A DNA stretch of 64,000 nt from Aporrectodea caliginosa (GCA_020284085.1 JACEVL010000480.1:1844063-1908062); one strand, 5' to 3'; counted from the stretch's first letter, positions 1-12,554 are shown. Notes: generated by a model not told the origin, from the sequence alone. Made by a program: numbers and translations.

Positions 1-959
1 ATTTAATGGTCTTGCCATTCTATTATAATACTAGCCACACATGTCAATGACGTTCAGTTGTTATGAACCAAGTATATTTAGAAAATATCGTAGGAATATG
101 TCAAGGCCCGAACCAAGCACACAAGTAACTAGTCTCTTTGTATAGTCACGGCAAATAAAGCGAAATATTTGCGTGAAACACATACTGTTCGTCTCGAAAC
201 ACTACACTATCCAAAACCGAGACTCGATGGATCAAGCATGAAGCAAACGTATTCATAACAGGCTAATCGATAATCGTTCCTTTTAGGCTTCAGCACGTTC
301 AGTAAGCACGCGCAAGAAGCTCCAATGAGAAGAGAAGCTTAAAGAAGATACTAGTCGATATAAATGGGACATTCGAGTTAGAACAGGAAACGTCCAACAG
401 GAAACATTGCTAACGTTTCGCATATGACTATACACATGCATGAATGTACGTAGACACATAGCTGGCAATTTATCGTATGGCCCCTTTCAAAAGTCTCACA
501 AAGGCGCGAAATTCTTAGTGATCCACGCACTTCAAATTTTGCGTAAGCACTTGAGTTTTGAATGCAGCTGTCTGCCTGCATTCTAGCACATTTTCAAAGA
601 GTAGGCGATAACGATCGCAAAGAATGTGAGTCACCCTTACGTATTATGTGCGTTCTTGCACGTTTTCCAAGATCAGGTTACATCGATCTGAGTTCTCCTG
701 TATGTATGTACGTTCCTGCATAAGGCTGTCCATTGCTAGAAAGCTGCGTTCAATCTCACCGCGTTGTCTTAGCAACTTCTAAATGGTTGTTGCCTTAAGC
801 CAATCCTGTTGTTTGGCTTGCGAATTCCGTTCAATAGGTCCGTTAAATACATGAAATTATTCATAACCAAACAAGTCATTATTGATACTATGACGGTCGA
901 ATGAGTGGGAAGAATAGCTGGCTGACGGACCATCGATTGAAGCGTCGTGTGTTATGATA
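1..959. other. No feature recognised
   Basis: I see no supported coding exon, RNA gene or repeat here. Short open frames on the minus strand near 283-581 lack splice context and resemble nothing I know. Confidence 0.5.
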
Positions 960-1235
960 ACTGCACTGCAGAATCATTAGATTAGTTAGATTAGATTAAA
1001 TCAATTTAGATTAGATTGCATTGGATTACATAAAATTGGATTAGACTGAATTTGACTGATTAGTCTAGATTAGATTTTACCGGATTAGACTCGATTAGAT
1101 TAGACTAGACTCGATTAGACTATACTATATTAGACTCGATTAGATTTTATTAGACTGGACTAGACTAGGTTAGATGAGATTGTATTGGATTGATTTAGAC
1201 TGAATTAGATCCGATTAGATTAGACTAAAACCGTC
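960..1235. repeat. GATTAGA-type degenerate simple repeat
   Basis: The stretch is built from imperfect copies of TTAGATTAGA and ATTAGACT words with no regular longer period. It directly abuts the LINE fragment that follows. Confidence 0.7.
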
Positions 1236-1239
1236 AATG

Positions 1240-2010
1240 AGTATTGCAGTTTGCGTCTAACTTCAGACTCTCTGAGGCAACGATCGCAACAGAACTAGAC
1301 CACGTCACAGAGTGGGCTGCAACCTGTAACTTAAAATTGAACTAGAAAAAGACCTTTGAGATGGTGATTCGTCCCCCACGGGGTGTGCTGGGCGTGACGC
1401 GGTTCCGAGTACCAAACCGGGACTGACATGGGTCTCCAGCATGGTCATCTTGGGCGTTACAATGAACGAAGCTTTGAGTTTCGAGGCACACATCACCCGC
1501 ACATGTTGTCAGGCCAGACAATCGCTGTATGCCTTGCGCATCCTCGTGGCGCATGGTCTTTCAGGCCCTATGCTATACGACGTGGTTCGTGCTACTACGG
1601 TGGCCCGAATGCTCTATGCTGCTCCGTCTTGGTTGGGGTTTGCAGGGCGACAAGTAAAGAACCGCCTTCAGTCGGCGATGCGGCGTCTGATTCGTCTGCG
1701 ATACCTGCCAGAGGACAGTCCATCGTTTGAACATCTTTGCCACACTGCTGACATTTCACGCATCTTCTCTGCGGTCTTGGGAAACCCGCATGTATTCTAT
1801 GAGCTACTGCCCCACCCTACATCTCCCAAGCCGCTCCCCTACTCCCAGCGCCCGAGATTACATGACCGTTTTATTCCACAAGCGGACAATCTCACACGCA
1901 GATCGTTTATAATAAGAATGTTATACTCTGTATAAATGTATGTACACCAAAGTGCGGATATGCAATTGGTTTAATAAAGAATATACTTATTATACTTATT
2001 GTCCACCTTT
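1240..2010 (+). mobile_element. LINE fragment, C-terminal end of reverse transcriptase ORF (copy 1)
   Basis: The forward strand encodes the end of a non-LTR retrotransposon ORF2. The first part (about 1260-1370) reads ATELDHVTEWAATCNLKLN, then a stop and KTFEMVI. A frame change follows, then an open part from 1441 with VILGVTMNEALSFEAHI, MLYAAPSWLGFA and RLQSAMRRLIRLRYLPEDSP. These are the usual landmarks after the RT palm: the LGVT block, the Y-A-x-P-x-W block and the terminal RL-x-SFIP-like tail. The 5' end is missing and at least one stop and one frameshift are present, so it is dead. Its 3' end (TGCGGATATGCAATTGGTTT) is shared with the copy at 45.4-45.9 kb, placing both in one family. Visible motifs do not settle the clade. 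Confidence 0.85.
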
Positions 2011-2029
2011 GAAAGCGCAGAAAGGTACG

Positions 2030-2182
2030 CCAGCCATACGATTGAGCATCGATGGCGCTGAACAACTAAAAAACTTGTTCAAGGTCCTTACGCAGAAGCC
2101 GCTTTGGGTTAGGCTTGAATCCCTTTCTGGCGTTACCTACCGAGCGCTCCAAGGAATCGGCGACCGTATCACACATTGTATG
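2030..2182 (-). mobile_element. tRNA-derived SINE fragment
   Basis: The minus strand has an RNA polymerase III box-B-like word (GATTCAAGCC) followed by the body motif AAGGACCTTGAACAAGT and then GCGCCATCGAT. The same body recurs in the copies near 4.6, 9.7, 39.4 and 56.7 kb. The head is degraded. Confidence 0.55.
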
Positions 2183-2479
2183 AGTTGAGCTGTCTTAAAT
2201 ATCGGAATGCTCTATATATCTATGACTTGCAACCATCCAAACAACTCGTCTAACTGAGGCCCAGTACTGTACAGTAACCTGTCCATGCACGTGAACACGC
2301 AAGTATCTTCTATTAACGAGAAAATGTTTAGAACTATTGATCGCATTGCGTTGAAAATTCAGAATTACTCCAGTCTTTGTAACTGAGAGGTTGAGAGACA
2401 GTTTCCGATTTCGACAGTGAAAATAAAAAATCAGCAAATTAGAGGATCATTTTTCGAATATGAGAGCATGAAATTGTGC
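2183..2479. other. No feature recognised
   Basis: AT-rich spacer. The minus-strand open frame at 2195-2437 has no recognisable domain. Confidence 0.4.
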
Positions 2480-2586
2480 GGTGAAAGTGCATTTTAGCGT
2501 ATTTTATTTATAGTTTAATAGTGGAGGTAGACGTGTATTTTAGCGTATTTAATTATGAATAAAATACGCTAAAATACACTTTTACC
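2480..2586. mobile_element. Short palindromic MITE, ATTTTAGCGTATT termini
   Basis: The ends GGTGAAAGTGCATTTTAGCG and (reverse complement of the right end) GGTAAAAGTGTATTTTAGCG form inverted repeats of about 25 bp. A third copy of the word at 2533 makes an inner hairpin. The same termini bound the larger element at 4880-5467. There is no coding capacity. Confidence 0.7.
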
Positions 2587-3828
2587 AATTGTCCCTTTGG
2601 CCTTCGCTGCTGTTATAACTGACACCAGATAAGAATTGTTAAATCGATAAGAGAAAACGGATTGTTACGTGGTCCAGACTGATAGGCCTATTTCCGAACC
2701 ATCTGATATTCATGGCGACAAGGCAACAAACGAAACAATCGTTTTCCTTTCATCCTGTCCATGTAGTTTTTCTCCTGAGGCCACGGAACGTCTTTGTCGA
2801 TTGATTTGTGTGTTTCATATTGATCCGTCTGTTCTAAACCAGATCAATGAATCAAAAGACTTCAGCCATGGCATTGACGTCAAGGTTGCGCAATGAGACC
2901 TAAAAAACCAATACCCAATTCGATTTTGGAAAGCATCCGTGCAAACCATCATCTTAGATCCATTTCGTATATAACGTCGACCATTTCAAAATCTTTATTA
3001 TTCGCATAACGTCTTTGCCAACCATCGTTTTTGCTCAATTATTTGGAGCGTCACAAGTCAGTTCTTAACTATGCTCAGAATAAAGTTTTTTCAATTATTT
3101 TGTTTTGAATTAACACAATTTAGAATGGCACATTAATTTTATGCTCTATTCGTCAGGGTTGAAAGCAATATCCTAACTCTCAAATAAAACATATTATTAA
3201 TAGAAAGATTTAAATTGCGCCGCAACACAGCCGTGGCAGAAGAAAAAGGTCATGTACGTAAATTCAAAATCTCTATGACAGTCCTAAGATAATTTAAAAA
3301 CGTAAGTATTCAGCTGTGACTTGAATAATTATCTCATAAAGATATAGTATTCTTCAGATGATCGGGGAAGCCTCTTCCATGCACTTGATCCAGAGACAGA
3401 GAAGGAACAGTTGCCAAACCTCCTTGATTTGTAGTTGATATCGATGACATGTCATGGCAATCATATTTGTTCAATAAGAACACACATACACGACACTATC
3501 AATCGTTTCGACCTTGGGCTAGTTAGATGCTGATTTCTAAGCAGGAAGGTAAATGCTCGATGTATCAGATTTATGTTTGGATGCAATGCAATCACCTAGA
3601 CACTTACATGTACTAAAGAGCGCCTATAATTACGTACCTTTCAAACGAGCTGTCACTACACTACGATCACAGTTCCTCATGTGTCAATTCATTCAAAAGA
3701 AACGTTGAATTTCATTGATTTTAAATTTATGTTTACGGCATCTGATATTAACATTGTAGATGAAAGAAAACTCGGGACGTTGCCAACTGAGCGGTATATA
3801 TTTCCAAGGATAATATCTTATATTAGTA
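2587..3828. other. No feature recognised
   Basis: AT-rich sequence without a supported gene. The forward open frame 2669-2896 (75 codons) lacks known motifs and splice evidence. Confidence 0.4.
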
Positions 3829-3829
3829 T

Positions 3830-4000
<171 letters not shown>

Positions 4001-4228
4001 GTAAATATGTTTTTATCATTATTACTTTTATTAATATTATAACAAAGTGAACAATTTCGTATGGTAAGCATTATAAAATTATATTGTATATTATTATGTA
4101 TTATTATACAATGTATATTATATTATTGCATTATTATTTTTTAAATGCCCCGAGGTAAACGTGATCCCTCAGGGACTTCAAGATTAATTAAAATGATAAA
4201 AGTCTGGAACGATTAGAACTCCTCGGGC

Positions 4229-4324
<96 letters not shown>
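4229..4324. repeat. (ATT)n microsatellite
   Basis: Uninterrupted ATT repeat of about 31 units. Confidence 0.97.
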
Positions 4325-4559
4325 GATTTTAAGTGTATGCAGCAATATATGATAGGTGGATGTGGCTGGGTAAAAAATACAAAAAACCAAAATGCTTCTA
4401 GATGTGTTTATTCTGGCGCCTGGAGAGCTGTGGGCAGTCGTGCATTGTCAATGGCAGGTCCTTCTCTTTGTTTTCTTTTAAAGCCACTCAGTTCTGAATA
4501 ATTTTTTTTAAGGATTTGTCTGTTTTAATGTGGTTTCCCACCGCTGTCAGACTTTCGTT

Positions 4560-4790
4560 TTCCCCATTTGATTTGAAGCGGGCTTCTGCTACAGCTTGAA
4601 GCGAGAATCGATTGATGCGTTGCTTTTCTTAAGCGCCATTGTAATGAACATGCATCAATCGATGGCGCTGAGCAATTACGAGTGGATGACTTGTTGAAGG
4701 TCACTACACCGTAACCGTCTCAGAGGAGGCTCGAACAGGTGTTGCAAGGCGAACGCTATAACCAGTAAACTACAGCGTCCCACCAGCATT
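4560..4790 (-). mobile_element. tRNA-derived SINE
   Basis: Read on the minus strand, the head has an A-box-like TAGTTTACTGGTTATAGCG and a B-box-like TGTTCGAGCC. The family body follows with GTGACCTTCAACAAGTC and AATTGCTCAGCGCCATCGAT. It is closely related to the 2.03-2.18 kb copy. Confidence 0.7.
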
Positions 4791-4879
4791 TTGTAATATA
4801 ACAGGCATAACGGTGTTGTATGAGTCATTAGATTAGCTTAGATTAAACAACAAATACTCTATACAACTTACAATCTACC

Positions 4880-5467
4880 GGTAAACCTGTATTTTAGCGT
4901 ATTAATTTTTTTCCTCTAATTTTTTCAGTGCATGAAAGTAATAGCGTATTTATTTATATCAATGATTTTAATTATTACTGTCATCAATCCAGCTTCCATT
5001 TATGCGAGTATTATTTTCATCAATCCAACTTTTTGTTTCACAAGAAACTATTTGCATCAATCCAACTTACATTTCTTTTTCTTAGACCAAACAATTTACG
5101 TATTAGCGGGATTCGTCATCTCTTCTGGGTCTCCCCTTGTCAATCAATATCAATGTAAATTACTACATAAACTGCCATAAACTGCCATTGGTTCAGGAAG
5201 TACAATTGAATTTAATTGATTTGAATTGAAAAAAAATATTTTCATCCATCCAACGGTTATCCCGTAGTTTAGGTTGGTGAATTATTTGAATGTCTTCAAT
5301 GTCGTACTTCACGTTGGCAAGTAAGCAGTCTACCTATGCACATGATAACTATCATCAATCCCATCCAACTTCCATTTTACGCAGCCAGATAAGAGAAATA
5401 ATAAATTACGCTAAAATACAGAATACGTTCAATGCAATAATAAAATTCGCTAAAATGCATATTTACC
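4880..5467. mobile_element. MITE with ATTTTAGCGTATT ends and CATCAATCCAACTT core repeats
   Basis: The left end GGTAAACCTGTATTTTAGCG pairs with the right end, whose reverse complement is GGTAAATATGCATTTTAGCG. Between them the word CATCAATCCA(A/G)CTT recurs at about 4981, 5017 and 5056, with variants near 5243 and 5352. An open frame at 4932-5180 begins with a hydrophobic run resembling a signal peptide, but it lies wholly inside this element and is probably not a gene. The same core word is found in MITEs with other termini near 46-48.7 kb. Confidence 0.65.
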
Positions 5468-6060
5468 CAATCTACCTACCAATCTGCCTACCTATCTACC
5501 TACCTGTGTATCAGTTCATTGTGTACAGACAATGCAGTGCATAGCAGCCCTTGTCATTGTCACCTGAGTGACGTCATTGCTATGCTCCTTTTGAAGTCAT
5601 CCTCTAGATCATTAGAATAATTAATTAGAGCGTCGTCTTTGTTGTAAAATACGCCTAATCATACCGAACCATCCGCAAAATTGATTAACCGCTACTTCCT
5701 TTGTTCAAGCTATTTGTCAATGCACGCACAGCGTGTTCAATTTCGAGTCATGTGTCACAGAACAACGTTAATTCCCTGCCATAACAAACGCCACAAAAGA
5801 AATTTCATATTCGGAAAACCGATGCATTCAGGCCGCCTGCAATGTAAGCCGAAATGGTCAGATACAATGGAGTCTAATCAGGAATGCATATTAAGCTCGT
5901 AGAACAATTAAGCTCGTAGAACAGAACATTAATCAGGAGAGTCAGGCAGGCACACCAGATCCCATAATGCCGTATCCATGACATAGGCTAACATTGCATT
6001 ATACTACATCACAGTAGATTAAATCATATCCTACCATATTGCACTTTTCCCATAACATTA
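5468..6060. other. Spacer, possibly 5' intron of the fibrinogen-domain gene
   Basis: No exon could be supported. A 30-bp block around 6190-6230 (CCCCTTGTCAATCAATATCA) repeats one at 5133-5160. The words AGAACAGA-CATTAATCAGGA and variants recur near 5895-5940 and 6990-7015, showing local duplication. Confidence 0.4.
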
Positions 6061-8395
6061 GTATAACCATATCACATCACACCACACATCACCACATCAC
6101 ACCACAGAGCACAATATCGTATCATACCGCATCACACCACATCACACAACCTTGTATCACATCACCTTACATCACACAATGATGTATCTCATCTGGGTCT
6201 CCCCTTGTCAATCAATATCAATGCAAATTAGCACCAAATAACACAGTGCTCATTTATCACACCACATTACATTAACTTTTTGTATTTCAGAGCAGACAAC
6301 AACTACTTCTTCTGGTAAAACTACGTCAGTGGCAACAACAGCCAGAACATCCACCTTCACCATTCCTACCACAACAGGTAAAAAAATTTATTTATTCATA
6401 TAAACATTATATCTAACAAGGAAGCGTTTGTGTGGCCTACCAACAGCCTATTATTATACGGTATTATCATAGTTATTATTATTTTCAGTATTATTGCTGG
6501 AGCATAACAGTCCATGAATGGCTGATGGCCTAAATGACGTTAGATATCAGTTAGAAAAGAAACACTGCCAGTCAGGAAACTACAGCACAGAAAACTAGAA
6601 GAGTTGCAAGTGGCGGACCCACGCACGCACGCGGACCCAGCCAAAGGATTCACATCCATTGCTAAGAGATGACATAATGTTCAGAGTCTATGGACCAAGT
6701 TGCGTCGATAGGTGGAGCGACAATCGGCCGTACTGTCCGCGACACACGACAGCACCACCGCCGCCTGATAAAAAGAAATATCTGTCTGGCTGTTTGCCTT
6801 GCTTTACTTCTTCTCTGATTTCCTTCTTCTCTTCTTGCGATACACTTGTCTTATACCCATTCGTCTATTCTGCTCTATTTGCACTTCGGCTGGCTTCCTT
6901 TTAAATGCTGCAGATCCTCTGTCTTACACTTATTTCCTCTCTGTTCGCCTCTCTCTGTAACCATAGGAATAGGCTATACATATTACGCTCATAGAACAGA
7001 GCACTAATCAGGAAGGAATAGATATTGAGATCATAGAACAAAACTCTTTTTGAATGACTGCACGACATTAATTTTGTCGACGACATTAATTTTGTCGACA
7101 AACGATTGCTAAGCTAGCATATTTCCGTTTTAAAGCAAAGCAATTTCACGATCATCAACAAGGTCCTATTAACCCATTTATTGTGTTCTTATTTTGGTAT
7201 CTATACGCACATACATCGTACTGGGATAGAATCAATATTATTATCACAAATATCTCGTTATCACTGTCAGCCAAAAGACCTGCTTATTTTAACTCCTTTT
7301 CATGCAGACCATGCACATTTTGGAAGCATTGTCTAACACCACAGTTGCAAGTTTTACCAGGTTTCAATCCTGATTAGCAAAAAATATTCTTTTGTATATT
7401 AAAGTAATTTAAATAACACCAATCATAACCGTTATCGTAAAGTCGAGATTTCTACAGGAACCACAAAAGCCACGTCGCGAGAACCAGCTTCTTTAGTATC
7501 TGCAGAGGTTCAATCATACCACACCACAGAGCACAGCATCGTATCACACCGCATCACACCACATCACATCGAATCACACAACATTGTATCACACCACATC
7601 ACACCACATCACACAACTTTGTATCACACCACATCACACCACCATACTTTAACTTATTTTTGTATTTAAGAGCCGACAACAGCTAGGCCTACTTCTTCTG
7701 GTAAAACAACGTCAGTGGCAACAACAGCCATAACATCCACCTTCACCATTCCTACCACAACAGGTAAAATCTGTTATTTATTCATATGCACACATTATAA
7801 GTACAGAGTATATATATATAAACATATATATATATAATAAGGAAGCGTTTGTGTGGCCTACCATCAGCCTATAATTATGGACTATTATTATTGTTATTTT
7901 TATTTTCAGTATTATTGCTGGTGCATAGTAGTCCATAAATGGCTGATAGACTAAATGACATTAGATATCATTTAGAAAAGAAACAATGTCAGTAAGCAAG
8001 CTACCACCAGAAAACTAGAAGAGTTGCAAGTGGCGGGTCCACGCACGTGGAGCCCAGCCAACGGATCCATATTCATAGCTATAGCAGATGCCATAATGTT
8101 CAGAGTCTGTGGACCAAGTTGCGTCGATAGGTGGAGCGACAACCGGCCGTTCTGTCCGCGACACATGACAGCGCCGCCGCGTGGTAGAAATATATTATGG
8201 CAGTATGGCACGCTTTGTGCATTACTGCTTGTCTGATTTCCTCCTTCCCTTCTTGCGAACCACCTGCCCTACACCCATTCGTCTATTCTGCTCTATTTGC
8301 ACTTCGCGTGGTTTACTTTCAGTTCAGAAGATCCTCTGTCTTATTTATTTCCTATCTATTCGCTTCTCTCTGTAGGCCCTAGCCATCTTCCTCGC
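6060..8395. repeat. Tandem segmental duplication (two ~0.9-kb copies) around Thr-rich exons
   Basis: Copy 1 is about 6060-6935 and copy 2 about 7510-8385. Both hold, in the same order, a CACACCACATCACA-rich tract, a Thr-rich exon, the word GGAAGCGTTTGTGTGGCCTA, AGAGTTGCAAGTGGCGG, and a block starting CATAATGTTCAGAGTCT with CGACACA(C/T)GACAGC. The copies differ by many substitutions and small indels, so the duplication is not recent. Confidence 0.85.
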
Positions 8396-8509
8396 CTATC
8401 TGATTGGGTTACTTAGTGCATTGCTGATTCTATTAATTCCTCTTTCCCCTCTTGCGCTGCACGTCCTTGCATCCATTCTCCGTTCACTTCTTTGTATGGC
8501 TATGATCTG

Positions 8510-8586
<77 letters not shown>

Positions 8587-9512
8587 CAAAGCAATGGCTC
8601 TTCGGTGTTCGTCGTACATGAATATGAATTAACAATTCATCGCTTTCCGTCTCATGTTCTGCGTTCCTATTCAGGATAAAAAAAATGCACATAGAACTAC
8701 AAACATTAATTTCTACAGTCAAACTGTGACTGCCTGTTATGTCTTAAACCATGCAATATAATGGCCTGTCTAATCCCGTACTATCCTATCTCACCTTAAT
8801 CAACATAAAGCCGAATTACCATATCATAGCCATAGTCTTATCTGCCTACCTTAAAATATCTTACATCACCCTACCATATCTTACCATGCCTATCATACTT
8901 TATCTTACCTTACTTACCATAGATCACATTACCGTGCCTTTCAGTGCTTAACCTCCTCTTACCGTCGTTTTCTGCACAGTCTGTGGAAAGTTCATGATTC
9001 AACAGAACTTCGGCAACAGCACGGACTTCTTTCGTCGCTCGTGGGCCGAGTACAAGATCGGCTTCGGCAACACATCGGGCGACTACTGGATCGGCAACGA
9101 TCGGCTCTACCAACTGACCACCGTCTACTGCAAATGCTCTGCCGATTTCTACGCAATAAACACCGTCGGGATCTGGTACTACCGAAGTTACAAAGACTTC
9201 TCTGTCGCGGACGAAGCAACACTCTACAAGCTGACCGCGAAAGGTCCCGGGGGAAACGGAAGTGATTCGCTGAATCACCAGCTCACCAAGGATTTTTCGA
9301 CGTACGATGTGGACAACGATTCTGACAACGCGAGGAACTGTGCTGATCTCATTGGGTCTGGATGGTGGTTTGGAGACGACAACAACCCAGCCTTTGGATC
9401 CACCGACAAGTGTGGAAAAACGAATATCAACGCCAACGCGACTTTCTTTGCCTTCGGTGGTAATCCTGTCGTTACCCTACAAAGAAGCGTCGCTTATATC
9501 ACCTGCGTGTGA
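6291..9512 (+). CDS. Fibrinogen-related protein gene, Thr-rich linker exons plus fibrinogen C-terminal exon (3' part of gene)
   Basis: Three exons splice in frame: 6291-6377, 7671-7763 and 8980-9512, with stop TGA at 9510. Exons 1 and 2 are flanked by good AG/GT borders, are symmetrical phase 1 (87 and 93 nt), and encode Thr/Ser-rich mucin-like linkers sharing TSSGKTTSVATTA and TSTFTIPTTT. The last exon encodes about 176 residues of a fibrinogen-like domain: NSTDFFRRSWAEYKIGFGN, GDYWIGNDRLYQLT, FSVADEATLYKL, DNDSDNARNCADL, GSGWWFGDD and a late CGKTNINAN. The acidic DNDSDN segment sits where family members bind calcium. The usual N-terminal third of the domain (Cys-containing start and GGWTVFQRR block) is absent: the exon begins CGKFMIQQ and splices directly to the Thr-rich exon with matching phase. 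The 5' exons, including any signal peptide, were not found. Family members are usually secreted lectin-like or matrix proteins; secretion here is inferred. A stray phase-1 segment at 7458-7505 (TTKATSREPAS) may be a dead third linker exon. Confidence 0.8.
8511..8584. repeat. (AT)n microsatellite
   Basis: Perfect AT dinucleotide tract of about 37 units inside the last intron of the fibrinogen-domain gene. Confidence 0.97.
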
Positions 9513-9649
9513 GAATTAGATGTTGGCCTATACCGACGGCATTGAGCGCTGTTCAATACGGTCTACTCAATCCCGGACGGTTACACCAAGACAATTATTA
9601 ATAGAAATCGTAGGCCTAGCCGTGATCTCGAAATTATGAAGCGCTACGC

Positions 9650-9801
9650 AACGGGTAAACTAATTGCAGCCGATTGGTTAGAACGCTTTACTTGTAGAGC
9701 GAAGAGTACGGGTTCGAGCTTCTGCCGAGGTGGTCACTGGATAAGGACCTTCGCACTCAGTTGCTCATCGATATTCTGTAGATATTCTGTCTTTTGTCCT
9801 T
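9650..9801 (+). mobile_element. tRNA-derived SINE
   Basis: The head has GATTGGTTAGAACGC (A-box-like) and GGGTTCGAGCTTC (B-box-like). The body is AAGGACCTTCGCACTCAGTTGCTCATCGAT, given here as the words AAGGACCTTCGCACTC and GTTGCTCATCGAT. It lies about 140 bp after the fibrinogen-domain stop codon. Confidence 0.7.
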
Positions 9802-10688
9802 GGGAGCCGTACATAAATGATGTCACGCACCTACGGGGTCGGGGTCTGAAATTTGTGACTATGTGTGACATGGGGTGGGGTTCTGAGAAGTGTGAGGTCA
9901 CGTCAGGTCTATGTAATTAAATTTAACAATTAACAACAATTTAATTTTAAAATAACAGCACTAATTTTGAGTATTAAATGTTGATAATTTGTTTTATTAT
10001 TTTAATGTACACGGGCACCATTATTAATAATTTTCTAATTATTTAAATATTTGTCACCGTCAAATTTTAAATATTCATGCTCTCCTATATATTTGTTCCA
10101 TGAATGAAGTAGCATTTTGCTTCACCATGGGAGAATGGAGAAGCATAAATTCTCTATATTTGTCGATAAACAGTTTATATTAAGCATTTTAATTGTAATG
10201 ATTCTTCCACAGCTTTTCATTCTGTAGAATGAATATGTTATCGTGGTCATTCTAGTCTTTCCATTCTGCTTTGTTCTACTAGAAAATATTCTTAACGACT
10301 ATTATAGTAATTGGTTAGGCTATTAATATTCAGGTTAATTCTATGCTAATATCAGCTTTCCAAAGACTCTTTTTTAATACCTCATTTTCTCCTTTAATAC
10401 AACATCAGAGTGCAGTGCCACATTAAATTGAGCGCCTCTGAATGGGAATCTGGTAGAGGCGCTATAACAAGTGTTCAAATACAATACAATACAATAAATA
10501 CTTGTTATTACAATGACAATAAATGTGATTTGAACATGTTTTATTATGAAATGGAAATTTGGTTGGGGGGGTTAGAGCTTTGTGACATCATTTTTCAAGG
10601 GGTGTTACTTTTTGTGACGAAGTGTGACGAGAGCGAGGGGGTGGTCAAAAATCGGCCAATATAGCGTGACGTCATTTATGGACGGCCC
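9802..10688. mobile_element. MITE-like element, CCGTCCATAAATGACGTCAC termini
   Basis: The left end reads GAGCCGTACATAAATGATGTCACGC (key word ACATAAATGATGTCACGC). The reverse complement of the right end carries CCATAAATGACGTCACGC, giving ~25-bp inverted termini. Both are followed by G-rich, TGTGAC-rich subterminal sequence. The interior is AT-rich and non-coding. A TTG trinucleotide on each side could be the target duplication, but this is weak. Confidence 0.7.
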
Positions 10689-11774
10689 ATTGTATGCACT
10701 TTTGACTTTTGGAAGGCGGGCAATGTGAAGTACGCTTGTATTGTATTGTAAATGGCACCAGCTCATGCAGAAGCACCTCTTCAAAGAAAGAGAAGTTGTC
10801 CAACGATACCAGATGAACAGAGCGAGAAAAAGACAGAACATCTTGGACAGTGGGTTTTTTTTTGTTTCGACAATCAAAAAAGGCAGCTTAGAATTAGAAA
10901 GACCACGTACGCAAGCGCATATTGAGCCAGATGAGTAGGACTACATGGAAGAGTGTCCGCCGGTGGACAGTTTGCCACCTGGTGCTCACTCAGTCTTCAT
11001 GCTTTTAGGGTTGGCAAATCAGTTCCTATACAGGAAGACGGTTCGAATATAGTATAGTTGGAAGGTTAGCTATGGCTGGTGCCCTTTCATTGAACTAAAG
11101 AAGAAATTGTAGACCTATTGATCACGTTTCGAATGAGTTGATATAGATGCTCTTCCCATTTGAGTACCTCTGAAATAAAGCTGCACTCTCTAACCCAAAC
11201 GATGCTAAAACATTAGAACAAGGGGTTTGGTTTGAGGAAATGATCAGTTGAGTATATCAGTTCGTCCAGATTATACAGTAGTTGTCTCAGACCATATAGA
11301 GGTCTAGCACGCCTAGAATGCAAATTGTTTGCACCTATAGGCCTACTAGCTGTAATAATTACAGCTAGAGCCAAGAGGTGCATGCTATTTGCATTTTAGG
11401 TGTGCAGGCGCAGATAATAATTATCTGCGCTGTTTTGCCACTTATTACGGAACGATCTGGATGTTGACCTGATTGCGGCTTGGATTAGGTGCGCCATCGG
11501 TTGGTGCCTTGTGCATTAGACACCGGCGCAATAGAAACTCATAAATAAAATTACAATAATTCAAGATTGAGAAATTCCAATTCCATAAAACCTTGGCCTC
11601 TCCTGATCCTACCTATTTCCCTTGACGCACCCACCGTTTCAACTTTAAACACCGTCCACCGTAGTCGTCTGTATGTCTGTCTGTCTGACCTTTGAATTTT
11701 TATCTGGAACCGATTCTGACCCCAACTTTCAATCGATTTTGTTTTTCTATGAGGGCCCGTGATTAAGTTGGTCC
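10689..11774. other. No feature recognised
   Basis: No supported exon. Open frames at 10741-10938 and on the opposite strand have no domain signature. A TGTCTG short repeat lies near 11670-11690. Confidence 0.4.
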
Positions 11775-12216
11775 TCTGAACCTGCGCTACAGAAAACTCG
11801 GGGCTATGATTAGAATTGTTGCTATTGGCCGACTTCGCTCTACTCTGGATTTAGTATCGTTGAAAACACTGATACATTGCCTCACTCTAGCGAGCCTTGA
11901 CCACTGCAATTCTATCCTCAATGATTTCCCAGAATGGTTACTGCTTCCTCTATGCCTAACTAGAAGAATGAACCATCCTGCAAGAAATGTCTTACACCGA
12001 GACCGCATCACTCCTGCTCTTCGTTCCCTACACTGACTTCCTGTGTGCCAGTGTTACTGCTTCTGGCTGACACTCCTCGTGTTTCAAGCACATGGAAAAA
12101 ATCACCTCCAATTCTTCCAAGGTCACACCCTTCAGCTCTGCTAAAGGTCGATCCTCTCCTCCATCAGCATCTACTGGAAAGTATGTTGTTCCCTATGTAT
12201 ACATGCCTTGTCTTAT

Positions 12217-12554
12217 GCCGGTGTCACCAAATAGAGTATCCCCTAAGTTAGTATCCCCCTTAGCGAAATGGTGTATCCGGTTTAGTTTGCATTATTGGCG
12301 GTTTCAAAGTGTATCCAGTAGTAATGTTTAGGTTTATTGTACACATAAAATGTTTTAAGTTGCGTATCTTTAGATTGTACGTCGACCTGAGAATAATTTG
12401 CCTCGTTTTTTGTGAGTTTTACTGAATTTTGTCTTGGCTATCGTGATGCGCATGACGATGGGGGATAGAATGGTTTACCCCTCGTATACTCTACACCGGT
12501 TAATTCCATCGGGGGATATGCTTTAGGGGGGATAGAATATCACGGGACACCGGC
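12217..12554. mobile_element. MITE with GCCGGTGTC termini, inserted in the LINE relic
   Basis: The left end GCCGGTGTCACCAAATAGAG and the right end (reverse complement GCCGGTGTCCCGTGATATTC) are imperfect inverted repeats of about 28 bp, with internal GGGGGATA words. The same termini bound the 2.25-kb element at 14733-16983. The LINE reading resumes directly after it. The target duplication is not resolved. Confidence 0.8.

Noticed and set aside
4932..5180. Open frame with a signal-peptide-like start, considered as the first exon of the fibrinogen-domain gene
   Set aside because: It lies inside a MITE (4880-5467) and is largely made of its repeated CATCAATCCAACTT core.
6060..6250. CACATCACACC-rich tract as a CRISPR or regulated repeat array
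   Set aside because: Irregular short words with no spacer pattern, in a eukaryotic intron; a simple repeat.
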